From contig JAUVKO010000139.1 in the NCBI GenBank assembly GCA_030596225.1, positions 1 to 6,015 of the forward strand: a stretch of 6,015 nt of DNA, in the 5' to 3' direction. This document shows, in pieces, positions 1 through 4,887 of the stretch. Numbering within the stretch: the first letter of the stretch is position 1; the number at the start of each line of letters is the position of its first letter. Position numbers and translations under genes: made by a program. Origin of the DNA: Fidelibacterota bacterium (GTDB taxonomy: Bacteria; Fidelibacterota; UBA8477; JABMPR01). The notes beneath the pieces are model-generated. The model did not search any database, was not told the DNA's origin, and worked only from the letters and a program-made list of their open reading frames with translations.

Positions 1-68
1 GCAAACACATGGGCGATACCATTGCCCATCGTTCCAGAACCAATCACGCCTACTTTTCGAATATTCAT
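1..68 (-). CDS. 3-hydroxyacyl-CoA (probably 3-hydroxybutyryl-CoA) dehydrogenase, N-terminal fragment
   Basis: Only the first 22 codons are in the window; the gene runs off the left edge. The visible peptide contains VGVIGSGTMGNGIAHVF, the beta-strand and glycine-rich loop (GxGxxG) of the NAD-binding Rossmann fold, in the form typical of 3-hydroxyacyl-CoA dehydrogenases of the Hbd/PaaH type. These soluble enzymes oxidise L-3-hydroxyacyl-CoA to 3-ketoacyl-CoA with NAD+, or run in reverse in butyrate or polyhydroxybutyrate-type routes. The ATG at 68-66 is preceded by AAGAGGG (80-74) at 5 bases, which supports this start. The gene begins 12 bases after the thiolase stop, so the two are probably co-transcribed and act on successive intermediates. 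A short monofunctional Hbd and a longer multifunctional FadB-like protein cannot be fully separated from 22 residues, but a fold starting at residue 1 favours the short form. Confidence 0.85.
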   Translation of the reverse strand, partial: MNIRKVGVIGSGTMGNGIAHVF

Positions 69-80
69 TTTAGCCCTCTT

Positions 81-1277
81 CTAAATTCGTTCTACGATCA
101 TAGCTGAAGCCTCACCACCACCAATGCATAGCGCAGCTAAACCAAAATGAGCTTCTCTGGCTTCCATAGCATGCAGCAAAGTCGTTAGAATTCGCGCGCC
201 GGATGCCCCAATCGGATGCCCGAGGGATACTGCACCCCCATTGACATTAACTTTAGTGTGTGGGATATTCAATTCATCCATGGCTACCATAGTAACCACT
301 GAAAAGGCCTCATTGATCTCAAACAGATCAATCTCCCCCAGGGTCATACCGGCTTTCTTGAGCACACTGTTAATCGCCTTGACCGGTACAGTGGTGAACC
401 ATTCCGGGGCCTGAGCTGCTGAAGCTTGAGCAATCACGCGGACCATGGGTTTCAAACCTCGTTTCTCAGCTTCTCCCTCACGCATAAGGACCAAGGCAGC
501 TGCACCATCATTAATTTTTGAAGCATTGGCAGCCGTAATGGTTCCATCTTTTGCAAAAGCCGGACGCAGCTTAACCATTTTTTCAAAATTTCCACGACCT
601 GGTTCTTCATCCGTATCAAACAGCGTTGGATCACCTCTTCGTTGAGGGATTTCTACTGCAACGATCTCGTTTGTGAAAGCACCGGTTTTCTGGGCTTTTT
701 GAGCCCGTAAATAGCTCTCTTTGGCAAAAGCATCCTGGGCTTCACGGCTATAGCCAAATTCCGTGGCACATAAATCTCCACTGACTCCCATGTGGATATC
801 ATCGTAAGCATTCAGAAGACCATCCCGGAGAACTCCATCGATCATTTGACCATGACCAAGACGTTGACCATCACGAGCACCCGGTAAATAGTAAGGTACG
901 TTAGACATACTTTCCATACCACCGGCCACCACGATGTTTGCATCACCCACTTGAATAGCCTGAGAGGCCAACATGACTGACTTTAAACCAGAACCACACA
1001 CTTTATTAATAGTCATACATTCAGTAGAGTCCGGCATTCCGGCGTATAAGGCTGCCTGACGAGCTGGCGCTTGTCCTTCACCAGAGGTGATCACGTTGCC
1101 CATGATGACTTCATCTACATCTTCCGGTGAGATCTTTCCGCTCTCAAGTGCTGCCGTGATCACGGTGGCACCCAAACGAGTTGCCGGGATGGAAGCTAAA
1201 CCACCCTGAAAAGCACCAACAGGAGTACGCTTTGCGCTGACAATAGCAACCTGTCGAATGGCCCTAACTCTATTCAT
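81..1277 (-). CDS. Thiolase (acetyl-CoA C-acetyltransferase / acyltransferase)
   Basis: A cytoplasmic thiolase of 398 residues, the usual length for the family. It condenses two acetyl-CoA to acetoacetyl-CoA, or cleaves 3-ketoacyl-CoA with CoA. The nucleophilic cysteine is C94 in INKVCGSGLKS. The NEAF motif lies at 322-325, H354 in NGGAVSLGHPIGASG, and the second catalytic cysteine C384 in CIGGGEASA. The last motif departs from the more familiar CxGGGxGxA, having E-A-S where Q/M-G-x is usual; I take this as subfamily variation because both cysteines and the histidine are intact. The ATG at 1277-1275 is preferred because AAAGGAA (1289-1283) lies 5 bases upstream; a TTG at 1304 would add nine non-conserved residues. 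The adjoining hydroxyacyl-CoA dehydrogenase gene supports a role in C4 or fatty-acid metabolism. Biosynthetic (AtoB/PhaA) and degradative (FadA) roles cannot be separated here, so no symbol is given. Confidence 0.95.
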   Translation of the reverse strand: MNRVRAIRQVAIVSAKRTPVGAFQGGLASIPATRLGATVITAALESGKISPEDVDEVIMGNVITSGEGQAPARQAALYAGMPDSTECMTINKVCGSGLKSVMLASQAIQVGDANIVVAGGMESMSNVPYYLPGARDGQRLGHGQMIDGVLRDGLLNAYDDIHMGVSGDLCATEFGYSREAQDAFAKESYLRAQKAQKTGAFTNEIVAVEIPQRRGDPTLFDTDEEPGRGNFEKMVKLRPAFAKDGTITAANASKINDGAAALVLMREGEAEKRGLKPMVRVIAQASAAQAPEWFTTVPVKAINSVLKKAGMTLGEIDLFEINEAFSVVTMVAMDELNIPHTKVNVNGGAVSLGHPIGASGARILTTLLHAMEAREAHFGLAALCIGGGEASAMIVERI

Positions 1278-1447
1278 AATAATTCCTTTATATATTTTTC
1301 TCAAACTCGGGACTGTTCAAATCTTGGTGTAACAGGAAGAATCCGTATTTAGGCCTACTTCTGTCAGTCACGAGTGCCGTCGACTAACAAGGTGTCAAAA
1401 ATCGTTCCAAACCAAATTATACCGAAAAGGAAGTAGGCTTACTCGCT
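1278..1447. other. Gap between phoH and the thiolase gene
   Basis: These 170 bases hold no gene that I can support. On the minus strand they contain an isolated TATAAT (1421-1416) and an isolated TTGACA (1398-1393), but neither has a matching partner box at 16-18 bases. An 8-base inverted repeat (GCCTACTT at 1353-1360, AAGTAGGC at 1431-1438) has a 70-base loop and could be chance. No intrinsic terminator follows phoH, so read-through from phoH into the thiolase is possible. Confidence 0.5.
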
Positions 1448-2422
1448 TCACTTATGACCATTAGACTGGTCATAGGCCTTAATGATGCGTTTAACCAACC
1501 GATGCCTCACAATATCACTTTCATCAAACTCAACAAAAGAGATCCCTTCAACACCCTTGAGGATCTTAATGACTTGAAGCAAACCGGATTCATCATGATT
1601 TGGCAGATCGATCTGGGTAGGATCACCGGTAATAATAATTTTTGAATTCACTCCCATTCTGGTGAGAAACATCTTCATCTGCATGGGAGTGGTATTCTGA
1701 GCCTCATCTAGGATTATATATGCGTTGTCTAGAGTTCTACCACGCATGTAGGCTAAAGGAACGATCTCAATGGTCTTTTGATCCATGAGAAGATGCACCT
1801 TATCGTGGGGCATCATGTCAAATAGAGCATCGTATAAAGGAGCTAAATAAGGATCTACTTTCTCACGCAAATCCCCGGGAAGAAAACCGAGACGTTCGCC
1901 GGCTTCAACAGCAGGTCGGGTGAGAATGATCTTTTTCACTTCTCGATTCTTCAGGGCGGAAACTGCAAAAGCAACAGCCATATAAGTCTTACCGGTACCG
2001 GCAGGACCAAGACCGAATACCATATCGCTTTTCATGGCGGCTGCAAAATAGCGTTCTTGTCCGGGAGTACGCGGTTTGATCACTTCAGAGCGAGTAAAGA
2101 GGACGACAGAATCCAGACCTGTTTCACCAAGGGTTGATTGTCCACTTTGACTCAATCGAATGATAGTGAGTACATCATCCTTATCAAGGAACTTCTTGCG
2201 GTTCAGCACAGCGATCATTTCCACTATAACATTTTCAACCAGTTGAAGTTTGGATTCATCCCCACGAATGATAAGCTCATCACCTCGCACATAAAGAGCA
2301 ACTTCAAGATGATTCTCGATCAATTTCAGATTGGTGTCGTTGGCGCCCAGTAATTCAACAGGGTTTACCTCCCGGATCGGAAGGCGTTTTTCGGAGGCAG
2401 ATTTCGCAGTTGTCAAACCCAT
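1448..2422 (-). CDS. phoH: PhoH-like P-loop ATPase
   Basis: A 324-residue cytoplasmic PhoH-family protein, full length for the family (E. coli YbeZ type). Residues about 25-110 form the N-terminal region, with a short basic/acidic strand pattern (VALYVRGDELIIRGDE) that resembles the KH-like fold often assigned there. The ATPase domain covers about 118-316: Walker A GPAGTGKT (139-146, K145), Walker B YIILDEAQN (235-243, D239 and E240), then ITGDPTQIDL (264-273) and the conserved RHRLVKRII (306-314). Family members are nucleotide-driven RNA-acting proteins, linked in several bacteria to YbeY and 16S rRNA maturation; the name comes from phosphate control in E. coli. The usual partner ybeY is not next to it here: a thiolase follows after 170 bases. 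The ATG start has no recognisable Shine-Dalgarno sequence, but the reading frame and family length agree with it. A TTG two codons later is a weak alternative. Confidence 0.95.
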   Translation of the reverse strand: MGLTTAKSASEKRLPIREVNPVELLGANDTNLKLIENHLEVALYVRGDELIIRGDESKLQLVENVIVEMIAVLNRKKFLDKDDVLTIIRLSQSGQSTLGETGLDSVVLFTRSEVIKPRTPGQERYFAAAMKSDMVFGLGPAGTGKTYMAVAFAVSALKNREVKKIILTRPAVEAGERLGFLPGDLREKVDPYLAPLYDALFDMMPHDKVHLLMDQKTIEIVPLAYMRGRTLDNAYIILDEAQNTTPMQMKMFLTRMGVNSKIIITGDPTQIDLPNHDESGLLQVIKILKGVEGISFVEFDESDIVRHRLVKRIIKAYDQSNGHK

Positions 2423-2454
2423 AAGGCGGAATGAGATTAATTTGTTTGGGGTGA

Positions 2455-2473
2455 TTTTCCAAACAAAAATTGG
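2455..2473. repeat. 19-base direct repeat, copy 1
   Basis: The sequence ttttccaaacaaaaattgg occurs here and again, identically, at 2604-2622, in the same orientation. The two copies bracket a 130-base segment (2474-2603) carrying the CGCAAAG-type repeat and the candidate phoH promoter. This could be a long target duplication or a leftover of recombination between repeats. Confidence 0.8.
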
Positions 2474-2511
2474 GTTATTCCTATGAACATTACTTACAAC
2501 GAATCGAACGA

Positions 2512-2541
2512 ATTATATGAATTGATTTTTTTCTCTCGCAA
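2512..2541 (-). promoter_or_regulatory. Candidate sigma-70 promoter for phoH
   Basis: On the minus strand TTGCGA (2541-2536) is followed after 18 bases by a perfect TATAAT (2517-2512). This would start transcription near 2505 and give a leader of about 80 bases before phoH. The -35 box matches only four of six consensus bases and lies inside the CGCAAAG-type repeat, so an inserted repeat may have supplied part of the promoter. The call rests on pattern only. Confidence 0.4.
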
Positions 2542-2583
2542 AGCTCGCAGAGAACGCAAAGATTTATTATGGCGTTTTTGCGA
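2531..2583. repeat. CGCAAAG-type intergenic repeat
   Basis: The stretch starts CTCTCGCAAAG, continues with AACGCAAAG and ends in TTTTTGCGA. Its ends form an inverted pair, TCGCAAA (2536-2542) with TTTGCGA (2577-2583), and an inner pair AACGC (2553-2557) with GCGTT (2572-2576). From memory, repeats built on CTCTCGCAAAGACGCAAAG recur in the intergenic regions of many unrelated bacteria; this looks like a degenerate member. That assignment is recollection, not a search result. Confidence 0.5.
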
Positions 2584-2603
2584 TGAACCCTTCGATGCTT
2601 CGC

Positions 2604-2622
2604 TTTTCCAAACAAAAATTGG
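2604..2622. repeat. 19-base direct repeat, copy 2
   Basis: This is the second identical copy of the sequence at 2455-2473. It directly abuts the 36-base palindrome that begins at 2623. Read on the minus strand it supplies CCAATTTTTG immediately after the palindrome, a T-rich run that could help the palindrome act as a terminator. Confidence 0.8.
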
Positions 2623-2658
2623 ATAAGTAGAGACGCAAAATATTGCGTCTCTACTTAT
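2623..2658. repeat. 36-base perfect palindrome overlapping the trhP stop codon; possible terminator
   Basis: Arms ataagtagagacgcaa (2623-2638) and ttgcgtctctacttat (2643-2658) pair perfectly over 16 bases around a 4-base loop. The trhP stop codon TAA (2657-2655) lies inside the right arm. On the minus strand the hairpin is followed by CCAATTTTTG, so it may end trhP transcription, although the T run is short and delayed. The GTAGAGACGC...GCGTCTCTAC core resembles a palindromic repeat I recall from many bacterial genomes, so this may be an inserted repeat that now serves as a 3' end. Confidence 0.75.
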
Positions 2659-3980
2659 GCCCTAGCTTCAGGTAATATTTTACGCATAACAGTAAACTCA
2701 CCCGGATCATGGTCAAAGGGCAGGTAGCCCAGACCCGTCCCACCATGAACCACATCCACAGGTCGTTTGCGTGAATTGAACAATTTTTCTATTTTAACAG
2801 TAACCGTCTTTGAGGGGGAAATAATCTCAACGGATTCCCCCACTTCAATCCGGTTCTTAATTTCGAATTCCAGAAGCTGAGTGCTTTCATCCCAGCTTAT
2901 GACCATACCCGCATTCTGATGAGTAAAATCCTGAGAAGAGGGATCAACATAATTCTGTCCATATTCATGTGGATTTCTCGTATAAAAACCGGAGATGTAG
3001 CCCCGATGGGCGATCCCGATCAAATCCTCAAGATTCTTTGCATCAAATGGTTTCTCAGTCAGCATATCATCAATTGCTTTACGATAGGAGCGAGCAACCA
3101 TGGCTGCATAATAAACTGACTTGGTGCGACCTTCCACTTTATAGCTCACGATACCGGCATCACGCATTTGCTTCAGCAACTCAATGGAGCACAGATCTTT
3201 GGCATTCATCATATAGGTGCCATGTTCATCTTCCAGCATGTTGAAATGCTGCCCGGGCCGTTTGGGTTCCTCCAGGAAGAAGCCATCACCTGGAGACTGA
3301 TAATCTTTCGGAAATTGACTGATCTCCTCGCCTTCCAAAGCCAACAGGCTGGGAGTTTTCTGCCCAAAATTGTAGCCCCACCGACACGAATTTGTGCAGG
3401 TGCCCTGGTTGGCGTCCATATTATTCATATAGTTGGTGATGAGACAACGACCGGAATAGGCAATGCAAATAGCTCCATGGACAAATGCTTCCAGCTCTAC
3501 ATCCGGGACCTTTTCGTGAATCCCGGCAATCTCTTTCAGGCTTAGTTCCCGCGAAAGGATAATTCGGCTTACTCCTTGATCTCTCCAAAAAGCAGCACTG
3601 GCCCAATTGGTGCAATTGGCCTGAGTTGATAAATGAATATCCAATTGAGGAAATTCTTTACGGGCCAGGTTGATCAAGCCCGGATCAGCCATGATCACAG
3701 CATCCGGTTCGTACTGAAGCATACGCTCCAGCTCTGACATGAAGCCCTTGATCTTGGCATTATGGGCATAGATGTTCATAGTCAGGTAGATCTGCTTACC
3801 TAGATCATGGGTATAGGCAATGGCATCGATCAGTGATTCCTTACGGAAATCATTTTCCCGTGTTCGTAATGAATACCGCGGAACTCCGGCATAGACTGCA
3901 TCTGCACCATAGGCAAAAGCGTATTTCAGTTTTTCAAAATTACCGGCAGGTAGCAATAATTCGGCTGTTGTTTTACTCAT
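2655..3980 (-). CDS. trhP: TrhP/YegQ-type U32 peptidase-family protein, tRNA hydroxylation
   Basis: A 441-residue U32-family protein that aligns by eye with E. coli YegQ (TrhP) along its length. Shared stretches include AFAYGADAVYAG (21-32), HLSTQAN (116-122), VILSRELSL-like (140-148), NQGTCTNSCRW (191-201), EDEHGTYMMNAKDL (250-263) and KVEGRTKS (281-288). The U32 signature lies at 164-183 (E164, F166, G169, C172, G177, C179). Cysteines C172, C179, C195, C199 and C264 could bind an iron-sulphur cluster, consistent with the reported need for iron-sulphur assembly. Despite the peptidase name, TrhP takes part in hydroxylating U34 of tRNAs (ho5U) using prephenate-derived chemistry, which broadens wobble decoding. 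The start ATG 3980-3978 has a weak GGAAA (3991-3987) upstream, and MSKTTAELLLPAG matches the family N terminus. The stop codon is inside an apparent inserted palindrome, so the last residues may differ from relatives. Confidence 0.93.
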   Translation of the reverse strand: MSKTTAELLLPAGNFEKLKYAFAYGADAVYAGVPRYSLRTRENDFRKESLIDAIAYTHDLGKQIYLTMNIYAHNAKIKGFMSELERMLQYEPDAVIMADPGLINLARKEFPQLDIHLSTQANCTNWASAAFWRDQGVSRIILSRELSLKEIAGIHEKVPDVELEAFVHGAICIAYSGRCLITNYMNNMDANQGTCTNSCRWGYNFGQKTPSLLALEGEEISQFPKDYQSPGDGFFLEEPKRPGQHFNMLEDEHGTYMMNAKDLCSIELLKQMRDAGIVSYKVEGRTKSVYYAAMVARSYRKAIDDMLTEKPFDAKNLEDLIGIAHRGYISGFYTRNPHEYGQNYVDPSSQDFTHQNAGMVISWDESTQLLEFEIKNRIEVGESVEIISPSKTVTVKIEKLFNSRKRPVDVVHGGTGLGYLPFDHDPGEFTVMRKILPEARA

Positions 3981-4058
3981 GATTCATTTCCGATCTATGT
4001 TCATTCATATAGACCAAATAAGCGACCACTACACTAGGAATGCAAATACTAATTAAAC

Positions 4059-4246
4059 TTCTGTTATTTCTCCCCTGGTCAGGGGAGATGCCCAGAGGGC
4101 GGAGGGGTGGGATTGTTAAGTACCGGATTGTTTTATGGTATTGAACAACCAATTTTACAATCGTCAATAAAACCTCCCCGACTCAGCAAAGCTGAGCCAC
4201 CCCTCCTTCAAAAAGGAGGGGAACAAAAAAACTGAAAACACCAAAT
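4059..4246. repeat. Hairpin-rich tandem element, copy 1
   Basis: This 188-base core is repeated at 4272-4460 with about 91% identity by eye (roughly 17 differences, one of them a single-base gap). Weaker similarity extends left to about 4040, giving a repeat period of about 213 bases. It contains three hairpins: 4070-4087 (8-base stem, ctcccctg/caggggag), 4182-4196 (6-base stem, ctcagc/gctgag) and 4200-4221 (9-base stem, cccctcctt/aaggagggg). A further inverted pair links ggaggggtgg on the left to ccacccctcc on the right, so both ends face each other like a miniature inverted-repeat element. GGGGAG/CCCCTCC repeats of this kind are, as I recall, widespread between genes in FCB-group genomes. 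No T-run follows the hairpins on either strand, so they do not look like intrinsic terminators. It codes for nothing convincing. Confidence 0.85.
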
Positions 4247-4271
4247 CCTGCTATGCATAAATCGAATTGAT

Positions 4272-4460
4272 TTCTGTTATCTCTCCCCTGGCCAGGGGAG
4301 GTGCCCAGAGTGCAGAGGGGTGGGATTGTTAAGTACCAGATTGTTTTGTGGTATTGAGCCAACCAATTTTACAATTGTCAATATTACCTCCCCAACTCAG
4401 CAAAGCTGAGTCACCCCTCCTTCAAAAAGGAGGGGAACAAAAAGGCTGAGAACACCAAAT
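4272..4460. repeat. Hairpin-rich tandem element, copy 2
   Basis: This is the second copy of the element at 4059-4246, in the same orientation and 213-214 bases downstream. All three hairpins are kept without change in the stems (4283-4300, 4396-4410, 4414-4435), while loops and linkers vary. In this copy the first hairpin has become the fully palindromic ctcccctggccaggggag. The small gccc/gggc pairing present in copy 1 is broken here by a G-to-T change. Similarity fades just past 4460. Same-orientation copies at a constant period suggest tandem duplication of one insertion, not two separate insertions. Confidence 0.85.
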
Positions 4461-4721
4461 TTTGCATACTGAATCTTGATAAATCTTGTAAGTGATCCAC
4501 GTGACATACCGCACACAGTATTATGAATCCGAATTGTTGCTTATACAAGTCTCTGATATTTTTCAAGATGGGATAATTTTACGTTCAATCCCAAGGCAAA
4601 GTCAACATATCCGTTAATCCGGCCATATACAATATGTGGTGATAGAATATCTGACGTCCCCTAATGGTTGTGTCTATTTAACATTCTATCATGCTATAAC
4701 AGAATTATATAATATTGGGTA
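4461..4721. other. Non-coding gap between the tandem elements and the receptor promoter
   Basis: These 261 bases hold no supported gene. They contain the candidate minus-strand promoter (4576-4605), a 9-base inverted repeat (tgatagaat at 4640-4648, attctatca at 4683-4691) and an imperfect inverted repeat around 4623-4639 (ccatat, acaat, atgtgg). The stretch just before the receptor promoter is AT-rich. Confidence 0.6.
4576..4605 (-). promoter_or_regulatory. Candidate sigma-70 promoter reading toward trhP
   Basis: On the minus strand TTGACT (4605-4600) and TAAAAT (4581-4576) are 18 bases apart, each matching five of six consensus bases. Transcription would start near 4569 and cross both hairpin elements, giving trhP a leader of about 590 bases. 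No comparable promoter was seen closer to trhP. This is a pattern match only, and the unusually long leader is a reason for caution. Confidence 0.4.
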
Positions 4722-4750
4722 TTGACTGTGGAAAATTGCTAGTCTATCTT
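4722..4750 (+). promoter_or_regulatory. Candidate sigma-70 promoter of the TonB-dependent receptor gene
   Basis: TTGACT (4722-4727) and TATCTT (4745-4750) are separated by the optimal 17 bases and preceded by an AT-rich tract. Transcription would start near 4757, leaving a leader of about 130 bases before the ATG at 4888. The direction and position fit the receptor gene. Confidence 0.55.
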
Positions 4751-4871
4751 GCGCCGCAATGGATGGAATAAACTAGGAAATCTATGGAGCTCACCTGGGG
4801 TCAAAATCCCGAGAGTCCCATTCATCATGTGATGTCTGTCACAGTCATTGCAAAATTTGTATGTCCAATAA
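4751..4871 (+). other. Leader region of the receptor gene
   Basis: If the promoter at 4722-4750 is real, this stretch is the untranslated leader. GCAATG at the probable 5' end (4756-4761) can pair with CATTGC (4846-4851), closing a domain of about 85 bases that includes a small ggg/ccc hairpin near 4797-4810. I do not recognise a known riboswitch; in particular I see no cobalamin-box pattern. Confidence 0.3.
4828..4843. promoter_or_regulatory. TGTGA-N6-TCACA site (CRP/FNR-family type)
   Basis: The sequence tgtgatgtctgtcaca is a perfect match to the ten conserved bases of the CRP (cAMP receptor protein) operator. It lies about 80 bases downstream of the candidate start of transcription and 44 bases upstream of the receptor ATG. 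From that position a bound regulator would be expected to block transcription from the 4722-4750 promoter. No regulator gene is in the window, so the binding protein is unknown. Confidence 0.45.
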
Positions 4872-4878
4872 AAGGAGG
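4872..4878 (+). promoter_or_regulatory. Strong ribosome binding site of the receptor gene
   Basis: AAGGAGG is a complete Shine-Dalgarno sequence 9 bases before the ATG at 4888 and fixes the start of the receptor gene. It is much stronger than the sites of phoH and trhP, which fits high expression of an outer-membrane protein. Confidence 0.9.
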
Positions 4879-4887
4879 AAAACAAGA

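Noticed and set aside
1278..1304. Upstream TTG start for the thiolase, adding nine residues
   Set aside because: No ribosome binding site precedes the TTG, while the ATG at 1277 has AAAGGAA at good spacing, and the family N terminus begins shortly after it.
1393..1421. TTGACA and TATAAT motifs on the minus strand between phoH and the thiolase
   Set aside because: They are in the wrong order and spacing to form one promoter, and neither has a partner box at 16-18 bases.
1453..1474. Hairpin tatgacc/ggtcata at the end of phoH as a terminator
   Set aside because: The 7-base stem lies inside the last phoH codons and is not followed by a T-run on the minus strand.
2919..3615. Several open frames of 60-125 codons inside trhP, on the plus strand and in another minus frame
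   Set aside because: All are shadows of the strongly conserved trhP coding frame, with no recognisable domains.
3973..4167. Minus-strand open frame of 64 codons overlapping the trhP start
   Set aside because: It is largely the translation of hairpin element copy 1, overlaps the first codons of trhP, and has no family resemblance.
4200..4435. GC-rich hairpins of the tandem elements as intrinsic terminators
   Set aside because: No T-run follows them on either strand; the plus-strand flank is A-rich instead.
4040..4465. CRISPR array
   Set aside because: There are only two long repeat units with no short regular repeats, unique spacers or cas genes.
4751..4887. Cobalamin riboswitch before the receptor gene
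   Set aside because: The expected conserved B12-box pattern is absent and the leader is shorter than the usual riboswitch of about 200 bases.
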